From NCBI GenBank assembly GCA_021802555.1, contig JAJZRU010000012.1, forward strand, positions 1 through 64,000: a DNA stretch of 64,000 nucleotides. Reading direction: 5' to 3'. Made by a program: the position numbers and the translations under genes. The DNA comes from Pseudomonadota bacterium. Lineage in GTDB: Bacteria > Pseudomonadota > Gammaproteobacteria > Burkholderiales > Thiobacillaceae. This document shows, piece by piece, positions 54,286-61,959 of this stretch; the first letter of the stretch is position 1, and each line of letters opens with the position of its first letter. The notes beneath the pieces were generated by a model. That model was not told where the DNA came from. It made no database searches and saw only the letters and a program-made list of their open reading frames with translations.

Positions 54286-54489
54286 ATGGGTAGTAACTGT
54301 TGTCGTTTATGCGGTAACGCCTGAAGGCCCCTGACAGCAGCTCCCATCGTCGCTGCCGCCAACCCTCAGGCTGGCGGCGGTGCCCGGACCCTCCCGGTCC
54401 GCACCTCCTCACTCTTAGTCATTCGATCGCCATGCGCGGCGAGCGCCGTGCATGTGCGGTGTTGAATCTCTCGCACGAGAGGAGGCGGC
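54286..54489 (+). promoter_or_regulatory. Long structured 5' leader, candidate metal riboswitch with anti-Shine-Dalgarno
   Basis: Five stem-loops are visible. (A) ATGGG/CCCAT (54286-54290 with 54343-54347) encloses an eight-base stem CTGTTGTC/GACAGCAG and a GCG-GTAA-CGC tetraloop hairpin. (B) GCCGCCA/TGGCGGC (54355-54378). (C) GGTG..CGGACC/GGTCCG-CACC (54379-54405). (D) CATGCGCGGC/GCCGTGCATG (54431-54454). (E) CTCTC/GAGAG at the ribosome site. CCTCCTC at 54404-54410 is exactly complementary to the Shine-Dalgarno GAGGAGG at 54479-54485 and overlaps stem C, so the two structures compete. It does not match the yybP-ykoY or M-box consensus that I can recall. Confidence 0.6.
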
Positions 54490-54684
54490 ATGTTTGCATT
54501 CAATAAGCTTGTGGGCCGGATTTGGCTCTTGCGACGGCGTGCGGCAGCGCGCCCCCCGGTCATCGCGCCTGCCGGCGGCGCTATGCGTTCCACCTATGCC
54601 GACGTGCGGCTGGTGTCTGTCGGCCTCGCCCCGATGGGCGGCCCGGCCGACCGCGACGATGTCAGGCGAGGAGGCCGCCCATGA
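54490..54684 (+). CDS. Small protein or leader peptide coupled to the NRAMP-like gene
   Basis: 64 residues (MFAFNKLVGRIWLLRRRAAA...), basic N-terminal half, Pro/Gly-containing middle, charged end (PADRDDVRRGGRP). The ribosome site GAGAGGAGG, four bases before the ATG, is the strongest in the region, and the stop overlaps the transporter ATG (ATGA). Translation of this frame therefore probably controls the transporter. No family is recognised. Confidence 0.6.
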   Translation: MFAFNKLVGRIWLLRRRAAARPPVIAPAGGAMRSTYADVRLVSVGLAPMGGPADRDDVRRGGRP

Positions 54685-56063
54685 ACACCGAAGCCCGCAC
54701 CCTGGATGCCCGTCTGTGTCCGGAATGCCCGCCGCTGCCGGAGGGCATCGAGCACCGCCTGCGCGACCGCCTGCACCTGGACGCGCTGCGCCGCGGCGCG
54801 CGCGACTGGCGCGGCCGGCTGGCCCTGGGGCTCGCGCTGATCGGCCCCGGCGTGCTGGTCATGCTGGGCGACAACGACGCCGGCGGCATCATCACCTATG
54901 CGCAAACCGGGGCGACCTACGGGCTGGGCCTCTTTCTGCCCCTGATGATCGTGCTGGGTGTCGTGGCCTATGTGGTGCAGGAAATGACCGTGCGCCTGGG
55001 CGCTGTCACCCGGCGCGGCCACGCCGAACTGATCTGGAAGCGCTACGGCGCCTTCTGGGGCTGGTTCTCCCTGATCGACCTGGTGGTCGCCAACGTGCTC
55101 ACCCTCATGACCGAATTCATCGGCATCCGCCTGGGCGGGCAGGCGCTGGGCCTGTCGCCCTGGCTGACCGTGCCGGTGTCGCTGGCCTTCGTGGCCTATG
55201 TGCTGGTATTCCTGCGCTATTGGACTTGGGAGCGCATTTCCTTGTTCATCGCCGTATTCAACCTGATCTTCGTGCCTCTGGCCATGCTCTCCCATCCGGA
55301 CTGGCACGCCGTGGCGCGGGCTTTCGTCGGGCAGGGCTGGGCGGTGCCGGGCGGCTTGCTGTCGCTGACCTTCCTGATTCTGATCTCGGCCAACATCGGC
55401 ACCACCATCGCGCCCTGGCAGTTGTTCTTCCAACAATCCTGCATCGTCGACAAGGGGCTCTTGCCGGGCGACATCCGGGCCGGGCGGCGCGACCTCATAA
55501 TAGGCGTGATCGGCATGGTGCTGGTGGCCATGGCCGTGATCGTCCTGGCCGCCAAGACGCTCAAGGGTGTGCCCGACGCGCAGGGTCTGGATGCGGGCAC
55601 GGTGCTGGCGGCCCTGCGCGCCGAACTGGGCGAGGGCATGATGGCCTTGTTTGCCCTGGGGCTGATGGAAGCCGGCCTCATCGCGTCCATCGTCGTCACC
55701 GCCAGCAGCGCGTGGGCCATCGGCGAGGCCTTCGATATCGACCGCTCCATCAACGCCCCGCCGCGCCAGGCATTGGGTTTTTATCTGCCGGCCATCCTGG
55801 GCACGGCGCTGGCAGCCATGGTGGTCATGATCCCCGGCCTCAACCTGGGCTTCCTCAACTTGAGCGTGCAGATCATCGCCACAGTCTTCATGCCGGCGGC
55901 CATGCTGTTCCTGCTCATGCTGCTCAACGACCGGGAGCTGATGGGCCATCACGTCAACTCGCCCGCCCGCAACGCCGTGTCCATCGCCATCATGGCCGGC
56001 CTGATCCTGTGCAACAGCCTATATGGCATTGCCACGTTGTTTCCCCATGCCCTGGGAGGGTGA
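54681..56063 (+). CDS. NRAMP-related divalent metal transporter (non-canonical metal site)
   Basis: 460 residues, about eleven hydrophobic helices in the NRAMP order. The helix 1 metal motif, DPGN in canonical Mn/Fe transporters, is DAGG here (GDNDAGGIITYAQ), and the helix 6 MPH motif is APW (TTIAPWQLFF). Loss of the Met sulfur ligand is a known trait of NRAMP-related Mg transporters, so Mg(II) is at least as likely as Mn(II); this is inference. The helix 8 text LFALGLMEAGLIASIV is otherwise family-like. It is coupled upstream to a 64-residue frame and downstream to a 65-residue membrane protein. Confidence 0.85.
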   Translation: MNTEARTLDARLCPECPPLPEGIEHRLRDRLHLDALRRGARDWRGRLALGLALIGPGVLVMLGDNDAGGIITYAQTGATYGLGLFLPLMIVLGVVAYVVQEMTVRLGAVTRRGHAELIWKRYGAFWGWFSLIDLVVANVLTLMTEFIGIRLGGQALGLSPWLTVPVSLAFVAYVLVFLRYWTWERISLFIAVFNLIFVPLAMLSHPDWHAVARAFVGQGWAVPGGLLSLTFLILISANIGTTIAPWQLFFQQSCIVDKGLLPGDIRAGRRDLIIGVIGMVLVAMAVIVLAAKTLKGVPDAQGLDAGTVLAALRAELGEGMMALFALGLMEAGLIASIVVTASSAWAIGEAFDIDRSINAPPRQALGFYLPAILGTALAAMVVMIPGLNLGFLNLSVQIIATVFMPAAMLFLLMLLNDRELMGHHVNSPARNAVSIAIMAGLILCNSLYGIATLFPHALGG

Positions 56064-56066
56064 GCC

Positions 56067-56264
56067 ATGAAACAGCTGAAAGACTTCGATCCCGCCGCCA
56101 TCCGCCGCTTGATCGAGCGGGAGGGCTGGCATCAGCCCCTGCCCGAAGTTCGGCCAGTCGCGCTTACCCCCGGTCAGCGGGCCTTGTTCTGGGGCCTGCG
56201 CGCTTACGTGCTGATCATGTCGGCGGTCGTGGTGTGGGCCTTCGTGCATGGGGCGCAGGGGTAG
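56067..56264 (+). CDS. Small single-span membrane protein, partner of the NRAMP-like transporter?
   Basis: 65 residues. A soluble N-terminal part (LKDFDPAAIRRLIEREGW) is followed by one membrane helix at about 43-60 (LRAYVLIMSAVVVWAF). It starts three bases after the transporter stop, with GGAGGGTGAGCC as ribosome site. Its placement suggests an accessory subunit; the function is unknown. Confidence 0.65.
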   Translation: MKQLKDFDPAAIRRLIEREGWHQPLPEVRPVALTPGQRALFWGLRAYVLIMSAVVVWAFVHGAQG

Positions 56265-56372
56265 TCTGTTGCCGCAACGCTTCCTCTCGCAGCCCTGCCC
56301 GGGGAGGAGTACGGCCGTTTAATAACCCAATTGTCATGGCCCCGACCCAGAATCGGGGTATGGAGACACGTG

Positions 56373-57734
56373 GTGAGAACAACAATATCTCAAACAGTCC
56401 TGGCACTGTTTCATCTGTCGATCAATCGCCTGCGACAGGTTCTTGGCGTGTGCGCGGCGTTGCTCTGCGCTCCTGCCGCGGCTGCGCTAGGGCCATCTCT
56501 GACGCTGGGTATGCAAAGCACATACATTTATCAGTACCAGCCCCGATTCGAGGTTCCCTATTCGGGACCCAACAGCCTTGCGCCCGGCCCGTCCCACGGC
56601 TACACCTTCAGCGCGACCGCCATGCTGGCCAGCCGGCCCTGGACGGGCGGCGAGTTCTATCTCGAGCCCGAGGCGGTCTCTTCCATTCCCATCTCCAACC
56701 TCACGGGGCTGGGGGGTCTCACCAACGGCGAGAACCAGAAGGGGGGCGGGGTCAGCCCCGAATATTACGTGGCGAGATTCTTTCTGCGTCAGACTTGGAA
56801 TCTTGGAGGGAAGCCGGTCGAACAGGAGGCCAGCCTTACCCAGCTTCCCACCACGGTCGACAGCAGGCGCGTGGTACTGACGGTAGGCAAATATGCCGTC
56901 ACTGACATCTTCGATACCAGCAACTACAGCGGGGACCCCCGCAATACCTTCCTCAATTGGTCGTTTTTGACCTATGGCGCCTGGGACTACGCCGCCGATG
57001 TGCGCGGCTATACCTGGGGGGCGACGCTCAGCTGTCACGATAACGACTGGACTTGGCGCGTGGGGCGCTTTCTGGAGCCGGCGGTGCCCAACGGGCCTAC
57101 CCTGGACACGCGAATCATGCAGAACCATGGCGACCAGATCGAAATCGAGCATGACCACGACCTGGCGGGCAGGCCGGGCTTCGTGAAGCTGCTGCTGTAC
57201 CGCAACGTGGCCGCTATGGGCAGCTATGCCCAGGCCGTGGAGCGGGCCTTGCAGGCCGGCGGCACGCCGAATCTTGCAAGCACGCGCAGGCAGCGCGCCA
57301 AGCTGGGAATCGGCCTGCACGTCGAGCAGCAGATCAGCCCCGCGCTCGGCCTGTTTGCGCGTGTGTCGAAAAATGATGGCGGCGAGGAAGAGAACGCCTT
57401 TACCGAAATCGACGAGCAGGCGCAAGCGGGCCTGGCTCTGAACGGCAGCGCCTGGCATCGTCCGGACGATACCTGGGGTTTGGCGTATGCCATCAACAGC
57501 CTGTCCGCCGCGCACCGCACCTATCTTGCCGCCGGCGGCTTGGGAAATTTCCTGGGCGACGGAAAACTTGATTACCGTCCCGAGCAGGTGTGGGAGAGCT
57601 ATTACCGCTATCAGGTCAGCCATGACTGGTCGCTATCGGCCGATGCTCAGGTCATTGCGAACCCGGGATACAACGCCGCGCGTTCCGGACCGGTAGGCTT
57701 TTTTGCGGTCCGGCTGCACTATCAAAGCTTCTGA
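56373..57734 (+). CDS. OprB-like outer-membrane porin
   Basis: About 453 residues: a signal peptide (VLGVCAALLCAPAAA), then beta-barrel text with alternating aromatic residues, ending in a C-terminal Phe (RLHYQSF), the usual BAM signal. Features such as QSTYIYQYQPRF, EFYLEPEAVS, FLNWSFLTYGAWDY and the WESYYRYQ C-terminal strands fit the carbohydrate-selective porin OprB family. The substrate is unknown. The start is uncertain: GTG at 56373 (or 56370), eight bases after GGAG. Confidence 0.8.
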   Translation: MRTTISQTVLALFHLSINRLRQVLGVCAALLCAPAAAALGPSLTLGMQSTYIYQYQPRFEVPYSGPNSLAPGPSHGYTFSATAMLASRPWTGGEFYLEPEAVSSIPISNLTGLGGLTNGENQKGGGVSPEYYVARFFLRQTWNLGGKPVEQEASLTQLPTTVDSRRVVLTVGKYAVTDIFDTSNYSGDPRNTFLNWSFLTYGAWDYAADVRGYTWGATLSCHDNDWTWRVGRFLEPAVPNGPTLDTRIMQNHGDQIEIEHDHDLAGRPGFVKLLLYRNVAAMGSYAQAVERALQAGGTPNLASTRRQRAKLGIGLHVEQQISPALGLFARVSKNDGGEEENAFTEIDEQAQAGLALNGSAWHRPDDTWGLAYAINSLSAAHRTYLAAGGLGNFLGDGKLDYRPEQVWESYYRYQVSHDWSLSADAQVIANPGYNAARSGPVGFFAVRLHYQSF

Positions 57735-57797
57735 AAAGATTTGGCCCGGAACGAGTTGGGCTAGAATGGCGCGCTCGTTCCACGATAGTCCCCAAAG

Positions 57798-58367
57798 ATG
57801 TCAGAAGGCGGTTTCCACGTCCATGGCGCGCACGATCACGCGGTCGAGCATGCGGCCCATCATGGCCCGGGGCTGGCGCAGTGGGTGGCCATCTTCACCG
57901 CCATCCTCTCCACCCTGGGAGCCGTAGTCGCCTATCAGGGCGGCAACACGCAGAACGAGGCCATGCTCTACAAGAACGAAGCCGTGCTGAAGAAGACGCT
58001 GGCTTCGGATCAGTGGAATTTCTACCAGGCCTTGAGCACCAAGCAGCACTTGATGGAGCTGGCGCGCGACATTCTCGCAGGCAAGAACCAGGCGTACTAC
58101 GCGGCGAAAATCGCCAAGTACCAAAATCAGAAAGTGGCCATCAAGGCCCAGGCCGAGGCTCTGGAGGCCGCATCGTCCAAGGCCAATGCGGAAAGCGCCC
58201 GCCTGCTGCGCCCGCACCACCGGCTGGCGCAGGCGCTCACTCTGATTCAAGTGGCCATCTCGCTCGCTTCCATCACCGTGCTCACGCGCAAGCGCTGGCT
58301 GTTCGCCCTGGCCGGCATTGCCGCGGCCGGCGGCATAGTGCTGTGGGTGAATGCTCTGCTGTTGTAG
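57798..58367 (+). CDS. DUF4337 membrane protein
   Basis: 189 residues. A His-rich N-terminus (HVHGAHDHAVEHAAHH) precedes a membrane helix at about 27-46; a helical middle (KQHLMELARDILAGKN ... KAQAEALEAASSKAN) may form a coiled coil; two helices close the protein (about 147-162 and 168-187). This is the DUF4337 layout; the function is unknown. The N-terminal histidines could bind metal, of interest beside metal genes. The PAP2 gene follows after seven bases. Confidence 0.82.
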   Translation: MSEGGFHVHGAHDHAVEHAAHHGPGLAQWVAIFTAILSTLGAVVAYQGGNTQNEAMLYKNEAVLKKTLASDQWNFYQALSTKQHLMELARDILAGKNQAYYAAKIAKYQNQKVAIKAQAEALEAASSKANAESARLLRPHHRLAQALTLIQVAISLASITVLTRKRWLFALAGIAAAGGIVLWVNALLL

Positions 58368-58374
58368 AGGCCGC

Positions 58375-58995
58375 GTGCTCAAGGCCGTGCTCTATGATTG
58401 GGGAGGCACCAATGCCGCGCTGTTCCACTGGGTCAACCGGCTGCACTCGCCGTTTTGGGATCGCCTCATGCTGTGGGGCACCGCGCTGGGCGATCATCGC
58501 AACTTTCCGGTCTATGCGGCGCTGCTGACGCTCGCCGGGCTGGTGCTCGCGGCGCGCGCGGGCAGGCGGGCGGCGGAGGATATTTCCCGCGCGCTTGCCC
58601 TGAGCTGGCTGGGTGCGCTGGCCGTGCTGGGCCTGGGATATGTGGTAGACGGCGGCTTGATCCTGTGGCTCAAGCCCTGGCTCGATTACCCGCGCCCCTT
58701 GCTGGCTCTGCCGCCGGGTTCGGTCACCGTGGTGGGCCGGCCGGAATATCACTACAGCCTGCCGAGCGGGCACTCGGCTTTTGCCATGCTCTTGGCGGCG
58801 AGCATGTGGCCTGTGCTCAACCGCTGCTGGCGCACGGCGGCGGCGATCTTCGTCCTCTGGGTGGGGGTTTCGCGCGTCAGCGTGGGGGCGCATTTCCCCG
58901 CCGACGTGGCGGCGGGCTGGCTGCTGAGCCTGGGCGTGGTGGCGCTGGTGCGCCCCGCCGTGGCCTGGCTTGCCGCACGCGCCGGCGGCAAATGA
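58375..58995 (+). CDS. PAP2-family phosphatase
   Basis: A membrane phosphatase of about 206 residues for lipid phosphates (undecaprenyl diphosphate or phosphatidic acid class). The three catalytic motifs are clear: K(x6)RP in KPWLDYPRP, PSGHS, and SR(x5)H(x3)D in SRVSVGAHFPADV. About six hydrophobic helices. I use the GTG start with GAGG upstream; an ATG-started frame from 58351 overlaps the DUF4337 gene. Confidence 0.9.
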   Translation: MLKAVLYDWGGTNAALFHWVNRLHSPFWDRLMLWGTALGDHRNFPVYAALLTLAGLVLAARAGRRAAEDISRALALSWLGALAVLGLGYVVDGGLILWLKPWLDYPRPLLALPPGSVTVVGRPEYHYSLPSGHSAFAMLLAASMWPVLNRCWRTAAAIFVLWVGVSRVSVGAHFPADVAAGWLLSLGVVALVRPAVAWLAARAGGK

Positions 58996-59017
58996 GGGCG
59001 CGCTTGCGTGCGCACCC

Positions 59018-60547
59018 TCAGGACGCACCGGCTTCGAATTCCACGCCGGGCTGGGCTTCCGGCAGCTCGTCCAGCAGCAGCCTGCGGCTGTTGCGCTCCA
59101 GTTTTTCCAGGTCCGCCTCGCTGAGATAAGACTTGGCATCGGCCAGCGCGGCTTCCATGAGGCGGCCCGCCAGGGCCTGCGGCTCGCTGCCGGCGAGCGT
59201 CGCCAGAGCGCGCAGGCAGTGGTAGGCATCGATGCTCAGCGGCACCTCCAGGCTGCGCCCGGAACTCACCGGGCCGCTGCCGCTGCCGGTCACCACGGTG
59301 TCCATGAGGCGCGCGATGCGGTGGGTCGAGGCGGCGCCATGGGGGGGCTTGAGGCGTATCTTGTTGAGAAAGTAATGCTCGAATTCGATCTTGGCCTGGT
59401 GCACCCAGCGGCCCTGGCGCAGCCACAGGATGTTGCGCAGCGGCACCTGGGGTTCCGCCAGATAGGCGGCGCCGTTGCTGCCCAGGTCGTTGAGCCAGAC
59501 CGCGTGCTGAAAGGCCGCCGCCTGCAGGGGCGCGCCGCGCGCCGCGGCGATCAGGTTGGCCACGGCGGCATCGGTTTCCTGCTGGATGGCATAGACAGAG
59601 TCCGGAACGCCGACGGGTACGGGGGTTTGCGCGAGCGCATCGTGAGCGATACACGCGCCAGCGGCAAAAATTTCCGGGTAGTCCGGACTGCGCATGTAGC
59701 TGTCGACTTTCACGCGTCCGTTGGCATCGGTCAGCCCGGGCGTGCGGCGCAAGGCGGCGACGCCCTCGAAGGGCGGCCAGTACACGCAATATTTGTACGG
59801 CAGATTGCTGGCAGCCCGCTTGAGCTCGGGGGGGCCGTGCTGGGCGATTTCCACATGGTTTTCCGTGATACGCAAGGTTTCCGCATTGCATATGACGCGG
59901 ATGTCGCTTTGCGCCAGGACGTTTTCCAGCAGCCGCCGGGTTTCGGTCTCCAAACCCAGCCCGAGATGGCCCGGGTAAGGCTCGGGCGTGACGACGGTGA
60001 TGGGAACGCGCTCGCGGATGCCTCGGCGGCGCAGGTCGGCATCCACCAGCAGAGCGTACTCGTACATGGCGCCGAGCACCGAGGCACGCTGCGTGGCGCC
60101 CACTACGATGGGACCGGGCTGGCGCACGAACTCGCGATAGGCGGCATAGGTCTTTTTGGCCTGCTCCAGGTGGGTCACGCCATGGGTGTGTTCGGCCAAG
60201 CCCGGGACGTGGCCGCCGGCCGGCAGCACGCCGGTGGCGAGCAGCAGGTAGTCGTAAGCCACCTCCTGGCCGTTGGCCAGTTCGACTTGCTTGCGATGGG
60301 TGTCCAGCGCCTTGAGGCCGCTGGCGACGAACTCTATGCCGCGCTCCGCCAGGTAGCTGCCGATGGGAAAGGCGATGTCATGCTCGTCCCGCCACCCCAT
60401 GGCAACCCAGGGATTGGAGGGGACGAAATGAAAATAATCCTTGTCCGACACCACGATCACCTTGCCCGCGGCGCCGAGCGCTTCTTTCAGGCGATAGGCG
60501 GCCGGCACCCCGGCGATGCCTGCGCCGGCAATCACGATTCTGGTCAT
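59018..60547 (-). CDS. SQR-like FAD/NAD(P) oxidoreductase, one redox Cys missing
   Basis: 509 residues. An N-terminal FAD motif GAGIAGVPAAYRL, LLLATGVLPAGG, and a C-terminal TPVPVGVPDSVYAIQQ segment are like sulfide:quinone reductases and flavocytochrome c flavoproteins. In SQRs a Cys follows GAxQGAS; here the text is GATQRASV, with Val157. Another Cys-containing SQR segment is kept (GACIAHD, C299). A C-terminal extension of about 110 residues is unusual. It lies 31 bases after narI on the same strand, so it is probably in the nar operon. Sulfide oxidation cannot be assumed; quinone reduction by another donor is possible. Confidence 0.75.
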   Translation of the reverse strand: MTRIVIAGAGIAGVPAAYRLKEALGAAGKVIVVSDKDYFHFVPSNPWVAMGWRDEHDIAFPIGSYLAERGIEFVASGLKALDTHRKQVELANGQEVAYDYLLLATGVLPAGGHVPGLAEHTHGVTHLEQAKKTYAAYREFVRQPGPIVVGATQRASVLGAMYEYALLVDADLRRRGIRERVPITVVTPEPYPGHLGLGLETETRRLLENVLAQSDIRVICNAETLRITENHVEIAQHGPPELKRAASNLPYKYCVYWPPFEGVAALRRTPGLTDANGRVKVDSYMRSPDYPEIFAAGACIAHDALAQTPVPVGVPDSVYAIQQETDAAVANLIAAARGAPLQAAAFQHAVWLNDLGSNGAAYLAEPQVPLRNILWLRQGRWVHQAKIEFEHYFLNKIRLKPPHGAASTHRIARLMDTVVTGSGSGPVSSGRSLEVPLSIDAYHCLRALATLAGSEPQALAGRLMEAALADAKSYLSEADLEKLERNSRRLLLDELPEAQPGVEFEAGAS

Positions 60548-60578
60548 GTCATGCTCCTTGGGGGCGGGGCGAAAAAAC

Positions 60579-61265
60579 TCAACCTTTCTGGCGCACCACC
60601 TGATAGGCCCGCCCGAGATAGCCGAGCGACGCGAAGCCGCTCCAGATGTGCACCAGACGGCTGAAAGGGAACAACAGAAACAGCGTCATGCCGAAGAACA
60701 GGTGCACCTTGTAGATGAGGGGAACGTTGGCCAGGTAGGCGGCGGCGCCGGCGCGGAAAGTGACGATGTGCTGGGCCCAGGCCGACAGCGCCAGCATTTC
60801 GCTGCCTTCCAGGTGCTGTGCGGAAAACGCGATGCTGGTGAGTCCCAGCAGGAGGGTCACCAGGATCCACAGCAGGATGAAAATATCCATGGGCTTGCTG
60901 GTCTTGCGGATGCGCGGGTCACCTAGGCGCCGCTGCAGCAACAGGACCACGCCGGCCAGGCACAGCAGCCCGGCGATGCCGCCGCTCACCATGGCCAGCA
61001 ACTGCTTGGCCGCTATGCTGAGCCCCAGGCCTTCATAGATATGGTGGGGCGTGAGCAGTCCCGCGGCATGGCCGAAGAACAAAAACAATATGCCGATGTG
61101 GAACAGATTGCTGCCCCAGCGCAACTGCCCGCGCCGCAGCAACTGGGAGGAATCGCTCTTCCAGGTGTACTGCTCGCGGTCGAAGCGGATCAGGCTGCCG
61201 AGCAGGAAGATGGTCGCGGCGACGTAGGGGTAGATGCCGAAGAGGAATTGCTGAAAGTAATCCAT
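60579..61265 (-). CDS. narI: Respiratory nitrate reductase gamma subunit (cytochrome b)
   Basis: Membrane anchor that takes electrons from quinol through two b-hemes to NarH. It is 228 residues with five hydrophobic helices. Heme-ligand His residues are visible in HIGILFLFFGHAAG and in KVHLFFGMTLFLLFPFSRLVHIWS. It is the last gene of narGHJI. Confidence 0.96.
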   Translation of the reverse strand: MDYFQQFLFGIYPYVAATIFLLGSLIRFDREQYTWKSDSSQLLRRGQLRWGSNLFHIGILFLFFGHAAGLLTPHHIYEGLGLSIAAKQLLAMVSGGIAGLLCLAGVVLLLQRRLGDPRIRKTSKPMDIFILLWILVTLLLGLTSIAFSAQHLEGSEMLALSAWAQHIVTFRAGAAAYLANVPLIYKVHLFFGMTLFLLFPFSRLVHIWSGFASLGYLGRAYQVVRQKG

Positions 61266-61290
61266 GAGGGGCTCCTCTGAGATGTTCGGT

Positions 61291-61953
61291 TCAACGCAGG
61301 CCGGCGGCCTGCTTCATGGGATGAAAATTCACCACGGCGGCCTCGGGCCGCGGTTTGAGCAGGGGTTCCAGGCCGTCGGACCCGGGACCGAACATTTCCA
61401 TGGCCTCGTCCATGTTCTTCACCGGCGGTTCCGTGAGCGGCTCGGCTGCCACGGGCGACAGCGCTTCCAACTGGCGCATGACCAGCGCGTAGGCACTGCC
61501 GTTGTCCGCCAGCTTGCGGCCCACGGCGGCAATGACGTGCACCGCCTCGGCGAGGAAGTCGAGCGCCTGCGCTTGCGGCAGCAGAGAGAGGAATTCCAGG
61601 AACAGGGGCAGGTAATCGGGCAGCTCCGCCTCGGCGATCTCCAGCCCGTGATTGCGATATTCCTCCATGAGGCTCACCAGGGCGGGGCCGCGGTCGCGCG
61701 ACTCGCCGTGGATGTGCTCGTACAGATGCAGGGAATGGGAGGGATTGCGGTCGAAGGTGGCGACGTATTCCTCCTGCAGCCGGATCGGCGGGCCCTGGCG
61801 CAGCGCCTCCAACAGCGGTGCGAGCGCTGCCAGGGCGCCGCCGTTTTGCGCATGCTCCGCCGCGAGCACGTCTTCCAGCTCGGGCAGGGCGCGGAGCCAT
61901 TCCTCCTGCGGATAGCTCAGCAGGATGGCGAATACTTTGAAGCTCTGCATCAT
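61291..61953 (-). CDS. narJ: Nitrate reductase assembly chaperone
   Basis: Cytosolic chaperone needed for molybdenum cofactor insertion and membrane docking of NarGH. It is 220 residues. The N-terminus FKVFAILLSYPQEEW and the middle EEYVATFDRNPSHSLHLYEHIHGESRDRG are typical. It begins six bases after narH; two adjacent Met codons make the exact start ambiguous by one codon. Confidence 0.95.
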   Translation of the reverse strand: MMQSFKVFAILLSYPQEEWLRALPELEDVLAAEHAQNGGALAALAPLLEALRQGPPIRLQEEYVATFDRNPSHSLHLYEHIHGESRDRGPALVSLMEEYRNHGLEIAEAELPDYLPLFLEFLSLLPQAQALDFLAEAVHVIAAVGRKLADNGSAYALVMRQLEALSPVAAEPLTEPPVKNMDEAMEMFGPGSDGLEPLLKPRPEAAVVNFHPMKQAAGLR

Positions 61954-61959
61954 GTCCTC

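Noticed and set aside
54286-54347. Known yybP-ykoY manganese riboswitch
   Set aside because: GGGTAGTAAC is similar to the conserved core, but the element is only about 62 bases and lacks the distal helices and the AGCAAGACC segment.
54452-56905. An 817-codon rightward frame overlapping the NRAMP-like gene
   Set aside because: Shadow frame of the transporter gene; no family text and Arg/Pro/Gly-biased composition.
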